From NCBI GenBank assembly GCA_023251515.1, contig JAHEYQ010000002.1, positions 74,146 to 138,145 of the forward strand: a DNA stretch of 64,000 nt. The letters are read 5' to 3'. The stretch is from Bacteroidales bacterium (GTDB taxonomy: Bacteria; Bacteroidota; Bacteroidia; Bacteroidales; JACABE01). The translations under genes were made by a program, and so were the position numbers. Positions 37,897-46,119 of the stretch are shown piece after piece. Each line of letters begins with the position of its first letter. The stretch's first letter is position 1. The notes under the pieces were generated by a model. The model saw only the letters and a program-made list of their open reading frames with translations. It searched no databases and was not told where the DNA came from.

Positions 37897-38247
37897 TTAT
37901 TTTATTTTAACAAGAACCTGTGCTTTATTTACAGAATCCCCTTCTTTAATATTTACTTCTGCAATCACGCCGTTTACTGGAGCAAGCAATTCGTTACTCA
38001 TCTTCATTGCCTGAAAAATAAGTAGTTTATCGCCTTTTTTTACCTTATCTTTAGGTTTTACAAAAACCTTAAGTATAGTACCCGGAATAAAAGCATGAAT
38101 ATCTTTTGGATCTTTAGCTTTAAATGGCTTTCTATCCTGATTCTTCTTCGGAATAGTAGTTTGATAAATAACACCATCTATATTAATGACATCCCACTTT
38201 TCAGTATTGCTACCATCCTGTTCAATATTATTGTAAATCTCTTCCAT
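37897..38247 (-). CDS. Biotin carboxyl carrier subunit of an acyl-CoA carboxylase/decarboxylase
   Basis: A 116-residue protein with a C-terminal biotinyl domain (about 46-116). The biotinylated Lys82 is in FQAMKMSNELLAPVNGVI; the usual residue before AMKM is Glu, here Gln. A short, partly charged N-terminal segment precedes the domain, as in MmdC/OadA-type carrier proteins. It follows the carboxyltransferase gene by 65 bases, and the two probably form one enzyme. No sodium-pump beta or delta (MmdB, MmdD) gene lies in the gap. Confidence 0.85.
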   Translation of the reverse strand: MEEIYNNIEQDGSNTEKWDVINIDGVIYQTTIPKKNQDRKPFKAKDPKDIHAFIPGTILKVFVKPKDKVKKGDKLLIFQAMKMSNELLAPVNGVIAEVNIKEGDSVNKAQVLVKIK

Positions 38248-38312
38248 TATTATTTTTTTTTAATGAAACATTATCTAATTAAAAAGTATTACTTTTCTGA
38301 AAACTAATTGCA

Positions 38313-39860
38313 TCAAAAAGGAGGAATACCATGTTTTTTGTATGGACGAGTTTCTTGTTTATCTTTAGAAATATCTAATGCATGAATAAGGAAATGTCTG
38401 GTTTCTGTAGGATCTATAACAGCATCTACATAACCATAAGCAGCAGCAACATAAGGATTTGCAAACTTTTTCTTATATTCAGCAATTTTCTTTTTACGCA
38501 TTTCTTCCGGATTTTCAGCAGCTAAAATTTCACTTCTGAAAATAATATTGGCAGCACCTTCAGGTCCCATAACTGCAATTTCAGCAGTTGGCCATGCAAA
38601 TACAAAGTCTGCTCTTAAATGATTAGAACACATTGCAATATAACCACCACCATAAGCTTTACGTAAGATTACAGTAATTTTTGGAACAGTAGCTTCTGAA
38701 TAAGCATACAATATTTTGGCACCATGACGAATAACACCTGCATGTTCCTGATCAATACCCGGTAAATATCCAGGTAAGTCAACCAAAGTAACCAAAGGAA
38801 TATTAAATGCATTGCAATATCTGATAAAACGACCTGCTTTATCTGATGAATCAACATCGAGTACACCTGCAAGAACTAAAGGCTGATTTGCAACAAAGCC
38901 GACAGTTTGCCCGTTTAATCTTGAAAATCCGACAACAATATTAGCGGCCCATCTTTCATGAACTTCCAAAAACTCAGAATCATCACAAATTGCTTTAATA
39001 ATATTCCTTACATCATAAGGCAAAGCCGGATTTGTAGGGAATATACTATCTATTTTGTAAGTTTTCAATTTTGGAGCTTTCTTTGGAAAGGCTTCTGCTT
39101 TTTTTGTATTATTCCATGGAATATAACTAACCAGTTTTTTTATTTGTTCAAAACATTCGTCTTCACTTTCAGCAAAGAAATGAGCATTTCCGGTAATTTC
39201 AGCCTGAACTCTGGCTCCACCCAATTCTTCCATTGATATTTCTTCGCCAAGAACAGTTTTAATTACTTCGGGTCCTGTAATAAACATTTTTGAGATTTTA
39301 TCAACCACAAAAACATAATCTGTTAAAGCTGGCGAATAAACAGCACCTCCGGCACAAGGACCCAAAATTACAGAAATCTGAGGAATTACTCCTGATGCCA
39401 TTGTATTACGGTAAAAAATTTCTCCGTAACCAGCCAACGAATTTACACCTTCCTGAATACGAGCACCTCCAGAATCGTTAATGCCAATAATTGGCACTTT
39501 CAATTTCATGGCATGATCCATAATTTTTGTAATTTTCTTGGCATGCATATAACCCAGAGAACCACCTGCTACTGTAAAATCCTGAGCATAAATACATACA
39601 GGATGTCCACTAATAGTACCTGTTCCGGTTACTACACCGTCTCCGGGAAGATACTTTTTATCCATATCAAAATCTTTTCCAGAATGTTCTACAAATAAAT
39701 CATACTCGAAAAAAGAATTAGGATCTAATAAAGTTATAATTCTTTCTCTAGCAGTTAATTTACCTGTAGCCTTCTGCTTTTCAATAGCCTTAGAACCACC
39801 ACCTTGTAGTGCTTCTTGCATTCTCTTTCTGAGGTCTATGGTTTTTTGTTTTACTGACAT
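38313..39860 (-). CDS. Acyl-CoA carboxyltransferase (methylmalonyl-CoA decarboxylase alpha / propionyl-CoA carboxylase beta)
   Basis: A 515-residue carboxyltransferase of the crotonase superfamily that moves CO2 between an acyl-CoA and biotin. Motifs: KLTARERIITLLDPNSFFEYD, ARIQEGVNSLAGYGEIF, VILGPCAGGAVYSPALTDY, RKAYGGGYIAMCSNH and AVMGPEGAANIIF; the paired acyl-CoA and carboxybiotin oxyanion glycines are intact. In Bacteroidota this subunit usually serves methylmalonyl-CoA decarboxylation or propionyl-CoA carboxylation in the succinate-propionate route. The direction cannot be told without the missing subunits. Confidence 0.92.
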   Translation of the reverse strand: MSVKQKTIDLRKRMQEALQGGGSKAIEKQKATGKLTARERIITLLDPNSFFEYDLFVEHSGKDFDMDKKYLPGDGVVTGTGTISGHPVCIYAQDFTVAGGSLGYMHAKKITKIMDHAMKLKVPIIGINDSGGARIQEGVNSLAGYGEIFYRNTMASGVIPQISVILGPCAGGAVYSPALTDYVFVVDKISKMFITGPEVIKTVLGEEISMEELGGARVQAEITGNAHFFAESEDECFEQIKKLVSYIPWNNTKKAEAFPKKAPKLKTYKIDSIFPTNPALPYDVRNIIKAICDDSEFLEVHERWAANIVVGFSRLNGQTVGFVANQPLVLAGVLDVDSSDKAGRFIRYCNAFNIPLVTLVDLPGYLPGIDQEHAGVIRHGAKILYAYSEATVPKITVILRKAYGGGYIAMCSNHLRADFVFAWPTAEIAVMGPEGAANIIFRSEILAAENPEEMRKKKIAEYKKKFANPYVAAAYGYVDAVIDPTETRHFLIHALDISKDKQETRPYKKHGIPPF

Positions 39861-39902
39861 TTGTTTTTTAGTTTAATGAAACCTATTTACCCAAATTAGC
39901 TA

Positions 39903-39910
39903 CAAAGATA
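39903..39910 (-). promoter_or_regulatory. -7 promoter element for the carboxyltransferase gene
   Basis: TATCTTTG on the minus strand, 42 bases before the start codon at 39860; an exact TAnnTTTG match. Confidence 0.5.
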
Positions 39911-40188
39911 TAATCTTTTTTGCGAATAATTTATGTTTTGTAATAGTTTAACTTACTGACATAATCAAGCATTTAATACGTTTTCGTACTGTTTTTCCGT
40001 AAGTTATAATATCATAAATGATAGATTATATTTCAAATTTAATACTTTTTAACTTTTATTAAGATATATCTCATATCGGTTTTTTGTTTAGAAAAAAAAC
40101 CTGCATTTTATCAGTATTTCTTGCTGCAACATTGTATATAACTGATTTTATTAAGATTAAGATTTTTGCTAAAAATACTTAAACCGTA

Positions 40189-40217
40189 TTGATGTAAACT
40201 TAATTTGATTATTTTTG
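40189..40217 (+). promoter_or_regulatory. dut promoter
   Basis: TTG at 40189-40191, an 18-base spacer and TATTTTTG at 40210-40217. The ATG at 40233 follows 15 bases later, ruling out the TTG at 40215 as the start. Confidence 0.65.
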
Positions 40218-40232
40218 TACAAAATTTATCAA

Positions 40233-40664
40233 ATGGATATTAAAATTGTAAATCATTCCAAACATCCACTACCTGCTTACGAAACAGAAGCATCGGCAGG
40301 TATGGATTTAAGAGCAGCCTTAACTGAATCAATCTTATTAAAACCAATGGAAAGAGTATTAATACCTACAGGATTATTTATTGAACTTCCAATAGGTTAT
40401 GAAGCACAAATCAGGCCCAGAAGTGGTTTAGCTTACAAGCACGGTATCACCGTTTTAAATACACCTGGCACAATTGATGCTGATTATAGAGGTGAAATTA
40501 AAATAATTTTGGTAAACCTTTCCAATAATGATTATGTTGTTAAAGATGGTGAAAGGATTGCTCAAATGATTATTTCTAAGCATTCGACAATCTGTTGGAG
40601 GCAAGTAGATATTTTGGAAGAAACCCTGCGAGGTAAAGGTGGTTTCGGACATACCGGAAAATAA
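40233..40664 (+). CDS. dut: dUTP diphosphatase
   Basis: Hydrolyses dUTP to dUMP, keeping uracil out of DNA and feeding dTMP synthesis. The 143-residue trimeric-type enzyme has all five motifs: [38 protein letters not shown] and [12 protein letters not shown] good promoter lies just upstream. It is followed by the envelope gene set at 40771-45799 on the same strand. Confidence 0.96.
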   Translation: MDIKIVNHSKHPLPAYETEASAGMDLRAALTESILLKPMERVLIPTGLFIELPIGYEAQIRPRSGLAYKHGITVLNTPGTIDADYRGEIKIILVNLSNNDYVVKDGERIAQMIISKHSTICWRQVDILEETLRGKGGFGHTGK

Positions 40665-40770
40665 TTATCAACTAAATAAAGTTTGAAAATAAATTAAAAC
40701 TCACTTTAAATAAATTAAAATAATAATTCCTGATTCTGGGATTATTACAATACTATAAATAAACATACCA

Positions 40771-41781
40771 ATGAAAATAATTATACCAATGGCAGGAATG
40801 GGCAAAAGGATGCGCCCACACACACTTACAATTCCAAAACCACTTATTCCGGTTGCAGGAAAACCTATAGTACAAAGACTTGCAGAAGATATAGTAAAAA
40901 TTTGCAATGAAGAAATTGAAGAAATTGCATTCATTATTGGCGATTTCGGAACCGAGGTAGAAACCCGATTAATTGAAATAGCTGAAAGATTAGGCGCTAA
41001 AGGGAAAATTTATTATCAAACAGAACCTCTTGGTACTGCACATGCAATACTTTGCGCCGAGGAATCGCTTAATGGAAAAGTTACAGTTGCTTTTGCTGAC
41101 ACACTTTTTAAAGCAGATTTTATTTTGGATGAAACCAAAGATGGTATCATTTGGGTACATGAAGTGGATGATCCAAGTGCTTTTGGAGTTGTAAAAACCA
41201 ATGAAAACGGCATTATTACAGATTTTATTGAAAAACCAAAAGAATTTATCTCTAACAAAGCCATTATCGGAATTTATTATTTTAAAGATGGAGAATATCT
41301 AAAAAGTGAATTGCAATACTTAATTGACAATAACATCATTAAAGGTAACGAATACCAACTTACTGATGCTTTGCAGAATATGATGAAAAACGGCACAGAA
41401 TTTTCGGTTGGCAAAGTAAATGAATGGCTTGATTGTGGAAATAAAGATGCAACAGTTATTACAAACCGCAGATTATTAATTAATAGCAACGGTGATAAAT
41501 TGGTAGCAGATTCAGCAGAAATCACAAACTCAATTATTAATAACCCATGCTATATTGGTGAAAATGTGAGAATTACAAATTGCATAATCGGCCCATATGT
41601 TTCTATTGGCGAAAACTCAATTATTAGCCATTCAATTATTACTGATACAATTATTCAAACCAATTCAAAAATAAAAAATGCCAATATTGACAACTCAATG
41701 ATTGGTAATTTTGTTGAATACAAAGGAGATATTAATGAATTGAGTATTGGAGATTTTACCACTATTAATTATAATATTTAA
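40771..41781 (+). CDS. Sugar-1-phosphate nucleotidyltransferase with left-handed beta-helix tail
   Basis: A 336-residue NDP-sugar pyrophosphorylase. The nucleotide-binding signature is IPMAGMGKRMRPHTLTIPKP, with VPVAGKPIV-like continuation (PLIPVAGKPIV) and later IIGIYYFKDGEYL. The C-terminal part (about 240-330) has hexapeptide-like repeats (NPCYIGENVRITNCIIGPYV). RmlA, RfbF and GlmU-like enzymes share these features, so the sugar and nucleotide are open. It is followed by lipoprotein genes, in an arrangement I recall from other Bacteroidota. Confidence 0.88.
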   Translation: MKIIIPMAGMGKRMRPHTLTIPKPLIPVAGKPIVQRLAEDIVKICNEEIEEIAFIIGDFGTEVETRLIEIAERLGAKGKIYYQTEPLGTAHAILCAEESLNGKVTVAFADTLFKADFILDETKDGIIWVHEVDDPSAFGVVKTNENGIITDFIEKPKEFISNKAIIGIYYFKDGEYLKSELQYLIDNNIIKGNEYQLTDALQNMMKNGTEFSVGKVNEWLDCGNKDATVITNRRLLINSNGDKLVADSAEITNSIINNPCYIGENVRITNCIIGPYVSIGENSIISHSIITDTIIQTNSKIKNANIDNSMIGNFVEYKGDINELSIGDFTTINYNI

Positions 41782-41861
41782 TCGTTTCACAATAAATAAA
41801 AACAAAAATCGTTCATTAGTCAATTTGCTTATAAGGCAAAACAAACCAATGCACTCTGCAA

Positions 41862-43601
41862 ATGATCATACACAAAAAAATAATATATATACTGCTTGCA
41901 ATCACAATTTCAGCAACTTCATGCAAAGTTACTAAAATTAAAAAAACAGAAAGAAATACAAAATCGCAAACAGTTACAGCTCAAAAACTTGCATTAGATG
42001 GTATTTTTATTGATGCCAATAAAGAAAAATTGTTAGGCAATTATAAAAATGCATTAGAGCTTTTTTCTACTGTAATAAATAAAGATCCGCAATACTCTTC
42101 TGCATTTTATGAAATTGCCCGCATTTATCAATCGCAAAACAAAAATGCTGAAGCACTTATATTTGTGAAAAAAGCAACAGATATTGACACAGAAAATATC
42201 TGGTATCAGATTTTGCTTTCTGATTTATATAAAGCTAATCAACAATTTAAAGAATCATGCAATGTTTGGTTAAATATTGTAAAGAAAAATCCGGATAACA
42301 TTGATTATTTCTACGATTTGGCTAATGCATATCTTTATGATAATAATTACAATGAGGCCATAAAAATTTATGATCTTATAGAAAAAAAAACCGGTATTTC
42401 TGAAGGTATTTCATTACAGAAACAAAAGATATATCTTTCTTTAAATAAGTTTGATAAAGCTGTTGTTGAAGTTGAAAAACTTGTAACTGAATTTCCAAGC
42501 GAAACAAAATATCTGGCAATGCTCGCTGAAATGTATATGAGTAAAAAAAATTATGAAAAAGCATTAATCTACTACAATAAAATTCTTGAAAAAGACCCTA
42601 ATGATAAGTTTATACATATTTCATTAGCAAGTTATTATCGTGAAACTGGCAATAAAGAAAAATCATATCAGGAGTTAAAAAAGGGTTTTGCAAATCCAAA
42701 TCTGGAAATTGATACAAAAATTCAAATTCTTTTGTCATACTACTCAATTACAGAAATTTACAATGAGTTAAAATCACAAGCTTTTGAATTGTCAGAGATA
42801 TTAGTAAAAACACATCCCAATGAAGCAAAAGCATATTCTATTTTAGGAGATTTCTTATATAGAGATAAAAAATTTGAAGAAGCTCGTGAATCATTCAGAA
42901 AAGTAAATATGATTGATAGCAGTAAATATGAAATATGGGAAACCATACTTATCATTAATTCAGAGCTTAACGACACAATTGCTTTGATAAATGAAAGTGA
43001 AAGAGCAATAGAATTATTTCCTGAACAACCACTATTGTATTTATTTTCAGGAATTTCAAATTTTCAGACAAATCAATTATCAAAAGCAATAGAGAAATTA
43101 GAAACAGGCTTAAAACTTGTGGTTGATAATGACAAATTGCTTTCACAATTTTACACTTATCTTGGTGATATTCAATATAAAAACAAAAATTATGACAAAG
43201 CATTTAATGCTTTTAAAAAGAATCTTGAAATAGATCCTGATAATGTATATGTTCTAAACAATTACACCTACTATTTGTCATTGCAAAATGAAGAACTTGA
43301 TAAAGCAGAACAAATGGGAAGAAAGCTAAACACTTTAGAACCAAATAATGCCTCATATCAAGATACTTACGCATGGGTTTTTTACAAATTGGGCAGATAT
43401 GAAGAAGCAAAAAAATGGATATTAAAATCACTGGAAAATGGTGGTTCTGAAAATGATATTATACTTGAACACTTAGGCGATATATATTACAAAGCAGGTG
43501 ATGCTTCAAAAGCCGTGGAATATTGGCTTAAAGCAAAAAAAATGGGTGATGGTACAGAACTTTTACAGAAAAAAATTGATGAAAAGAAATTATATGAATA
43601 A
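41862..43601 (+). CDS. TPR-repeat lipoprotein
   Basis: A 579-residue lipoprotein with a signal and lipobox-like ISATSC (Cys21), then about ten or more tetratricopeptide repeats over residues 45-570, for example YKNALELFSTVINKDPQYSS and YDKAFNAFKKNLEIDPDNVY. TPR proteins are scaffolds; the partner is unknown. The gene overlaps the next one by 8 bases (ATGAATAA), a sign of translational coupling with the DUF4292 lipoprotein. Confidence 0.88.
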   Translation: MIIHKKIIYILLAITISATSCKVTKIKKTERNTKSQTVTAQKLALDGIFIDANKEKLLGNYKNALELFSTVINKDPQYSSAFYEIARIYQSQNKNAEALIFVKKATDIDTENIWYQILLSDLYKANQQFKESCNVWLNIVKKNPDNIDYFYDLANAYLYDNNYNEAIKIYDLIEKKTGISEGISLQKQKIYLSLNKFDKAVVEVEKLVTEFPSETKYLAMLAEMYMSKKNYEKALIYYNKILEKDPNDKFIHISLASYYRETGNKEKSYQELKKGFANPNLEIDTKIQILLSYYSITEIYNELKSQAFELSEILVKTHPNEAKAYSILGDFLYRDKKFEEARESFRKVNMIDSSKYEIWETILIINSELNDTIALINESERAIELFPEQPLLYLFSGISNFQTNQLSKAIEKLETGLKLVVDNDKLLSQFYTYLGDIQYKNKNYDKAFNAFKKNLEIDPDNVYVLNNYTYYLSLQNEELDKAEQMGRKLNTLEPNNASYQDTYAWVFYKLGRYEEAKKWILKSLENGGSENDIILEHLGDIYYKAGDASKAVEYWLKAKKMGDGTELLQKKIDEKKLYE

Positions 43602-44445
43602 GTTGAGAAATACATTAATTATAACATGCTTTATATCAATACTTTTTCTTGTTTCGTGCAAAACTCAAAAAACAATTCAGACTGAGCAAAATCAAGCAAA
43701 ACCCATTGTTGTTCAACCAATTGAAACGCAGGCTTCAGACAGTATAATAAATAAAATGACTAAAAATCAGTTTAACTTTGAATGGCTCTCAGTTAAATTT
43801 TCTGCTGATTATGAAATAGATAACAACAATACTTCGTTTAGTGGGCAAATCAGAATCAAAAAAGACAGTATAATCTGGATTTCTATATCAAAATTTTCGA
43901 TAGAAGGAGCACGCATTCTCATTACCCAAGACAGTATATTTGTAATCAACAGAATGGATAATAATTATTTCAAATCAGATTTTAATTATATCAATAGATT
44001 TATTAATTCAACAGTAGATTTTGATATGCTTCAAGCATTTATAGTTGGAAATGACTTTAAATACTATGAAAATGATAAGTTTAAGAGCAGTTTTGATGGT
44101 GAAAATTTTCATTTGAATACTGTAAACAGACATAAGCTAAAAAAATATATCAGAAACGAAAATGACAAATTAAAAATACTTGTACAAAACATCGAAATTG
44201 ATTCAAAGAATTACAAAATCAAGAACCTGAATGTCAAAGAAGTTAAAGAAAATAACAAATTAAAAATATCTTACTCTGATTTTGAATTAATTAGCAACCA
44301 GTTATTCCCTAAATTATTACAAATTTCTATAATTTCAGAAAAAGTTATTGAAATAAAAATAGATTATTCAAAGGTAAATATCAATGAAGAATTAAATTTT
44401 CCGTTTAAAATCCCTGAAAATTACGACAGAATAATGCCAAAATGA
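43594..44445 (+). CDS. DUF4292-type lipoprotein
   Basis: A 283-residue lipoprotein with signal and lipobox ILFLVSC. The mature part matches my picture of DUF4292: FEWLSVKFSADYEIDNNNTS, then IRIKKDSIIWISISKFSIEG and ARILITQDSIFVINRMDNNY, an alternating beta pattern reminiscent of LolA/LolB-fold carriers. That fold link is inference. It lies between a TPR lipoprotein and an EnvC-like protein. The ATG at 43594 is used because the signal peptide begins there. Confidence 0.78.
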   Translation: MNKLRNTLIITCFISILFLVSCKTQKTIQTEQNQAKPIVVQPIETQASDSIINKMTKNQFNFEWLSVKFSADYEIDNNNTSFSGQIRIKKDSIIWISISKFSIEGARILITQDSIFVINRMDNNYFKSDFNYINRFINSTVDFDMLQAFIVGNDFKYYENDKFKSSFDGENFHLNTVNRHKLKKYIRNENDKLKILVQNIEIDSKNYKIKNLNVKEVKENNKLKISYSDFELISNQLFPKLLQISIISEKVIEIKIDYSKVNINEELNFPFKIPENYDRIMPK

Positions 44446-44456
44446 TTTTTTTTTTA

Positions 44457-44464
44457 TAATTTTG
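44457..44464 (+). promoter_or_regulatory. -7 promoter element before the EnvC-like gene
   Basis: TAATTTTG, an exact TAnnTTTG match, 6 bases before the ATG at 44471 and 21 before the ATG at 44486. Confidence 0.45.
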
Positions 44465-44470
44465 ACGTTC

Positions 44471-45799
44471 ATGAATAAAAACGGAATGAAATATCATCTA
44501 ATTCAACTAAAAAAACAATATAATGCATTAATATTGGTTTTTATTTTTTCAACATCTTGTTTTTGTGTATATTCGCAAAACGATAAAATTAAGTTGCAAG
44601 AAAACAAAAAGAAAATAGAACAGGAAATCCGTTTTACAAATCAATTATTAAAAGAAACAAAAAAAGACAAGCAAAACTCACTAAATCAGTTAATTGTATT
44701 AAAGAATCAAATAAACAAAAGAGAAGAGCTTATAACTAATATAAATCAGGAAATAAATGTAATTAATTCTGAAATAAACTATACCCAAAATTCTGTTGAA
44801 AAATTAATTAAAGATTTGGCTACTCTAAAAACAGAATATGCCAGAATGATAATTGCAGCCAATAAAAATCGAGGCTCAAATAATATACTGATGTTTATTT
44901 TTGCATCCGAAAATTTTAATCAGGCATTTCAAAGGGTGAAATATTATAAACAATACTCTTCGTACAGAAAAGCTCAGGCTCAATTAATTACAAATAAACA
45001 AAATGAATTATCACAAAAAAGGCAAGAACTGGTAAGCCAAAAACAAAATCAAAATCAATTACTTTCAAATAATGAAACAGAAAAAACACAATTAACTCAT
45101 GAACAGGAAGCCAAAAATGTTGCAGTTCAGCAACTTCAAAAGACAGAAAAAGAACTACTTAAAACATTAAGAAAAAAAGAATCAGAAGCCAGAAAATTAC
45201 AGAAAGACATTGAACATATTATTGCAGAAGAAGTTAGAAAAGCAAAAGAAGCTTCAAAATTAAGAGCAGAAAACAAAGTTAAATCAAATAAAAATGTCAC
45301 AAACCCAACCAAGATAGAAAAAGAAGAAACTAAGGTAAAAACAACATCAGAAATATTAACTGATACCCCTGAAGAAATGGCATTGTCGAATAGTTTTGCT
45401 GCAAACAGAGGGAAATTGCCTTGGCCTTCCGAAAAAGGAATTATTTCAAGCACTTTTGGAAACCATTCTCATCCTGAATTGCCAGGCATTATTATAAATA
45501 ATGATGGTATTGATATCACTACAAATAAAGGATCTACAGCCAGAGCAATATTTAACGGTGAAGTAACAGCTGTAATTTCAGGACCAAATGGAAATGATGT
45601 AGTAATTATCAGACATGGAAATTTTTTATCAGTTTATTCAAATTTAGTAACTGTTTATGTTAGAAGAGGTGATAAAGTGAGTACAAAACAGAAAATTGGT
45701 TTGATTTCAACTAATGATGATGATGATAAAACCATACTTCAATTTCAGATTTGGAAAGGCAATAGTAAACTCAATCCGTCTGAGTGGATTGCCAGATAA
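44471..45799 (+). CDS. EnvC-like murein hydrolase activator (degenerate M23 domain)
   Basis: A 442-residue exported protein: signal region to about residue 35, long coiled coil (about 40-270) and a C-terminal LytM/M23 domain (about 320-440). Active M23 enzymes use H-x3-D and H-x-H zinc ligands. Here the first block reads NNDGIDITT with Asn for His, and the last reads SVYSNLVTVYV with no H-x-H. The domain is therefore probably non-catalytic and, like E. coli EnvC, would activate amidases at the division site. A -7 element close to the start means the ATG at 44486 may be the true start. Confidence 0.85.
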   Translation: MNKNGMKYHLIQLKKQYNALILVFIFSTSCFCVYSQNDKIKLQENKKKIEQEIRFTNQLLKETKKDKQNSLNQLIVLKNQINKREELITNINQEINVINSEINYTQNSVEKLIKDLATLKTEYARMIIAANKNRGSNNILMFIFASENFNQAFQRVKYYKQYSSYRKAQAQLITNKQNELSQKRQELVSQKQNQNQLLSNNETEKTQLTHEQEAKNVAVQQLQKTEKELLKTLRKKESEARKLQKDIEHIIAEEVRKAKEASKLRAENKVKSNKNVTNPTKIEKEETKVKTTSEILTDTPEEMALSNSFAANRGKLPWPSEKGIISSTFGNHSHPELPGIIINNDGIDITTNKGSTARAIFNGEVTAVISGPNGNDVVIIRHGNFLSVYSNLVTVYVRRGDKVSTKQKIGLISTNDDDDKTILQFQIWKGNSKLNPSEWIAR

Positions 45800-46119
45800 T
45801 ACCAATAAATGTCCTGATTTGAAAATAATTTCCCAATTAACCAACAAAATTGAGCATAATAAATTCTTTAAAAAGAGGTATTAAAAAAATTATAACAAAA
45901 GCATAAATTCATAAATCGTAATAAAATTAAGGATTTACGTGTGTATTTAATTACATCTTTTTCTATAACTTATCAAATATTAATATTTTAGCACATAATT
46001 TGTATAGTATTATTATTAAAACAAACTTGTTAGTAAATTAACAGAAATTAAACAAACACTGTAAACATATTAATTATCTTTGTGTTATATAAATTAAATT
46101 ACAATTAAAATAATAATTT
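45800..46119. other. Intergenic region before the giant repeat protein
   Basis: 320 AT-rich bases. I see a -7 element (46075-46082) near its end and no gene or strong hairpin. Confidence 0.7.
46075..46082 (+). promoter_or_regulatory. -7 promoter element for the giant repeat protein
   Basis: TATCTTTG matches TAnnTTTG and lies 37 bases before the ATG at 46120. No -33 TTG at the usual distance. Confidence 0.5.

Larger units (their letters stand above)
39861..40232. other. Intergenic region between divergent carboxyltransferase and dut genes
   Basis: 372 AT-rich bases holding a minus-strand -7 element (39903-39910) and a plus-strand promoter (40189-40217). Nothing else is recognised. Confidence 0.7.
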
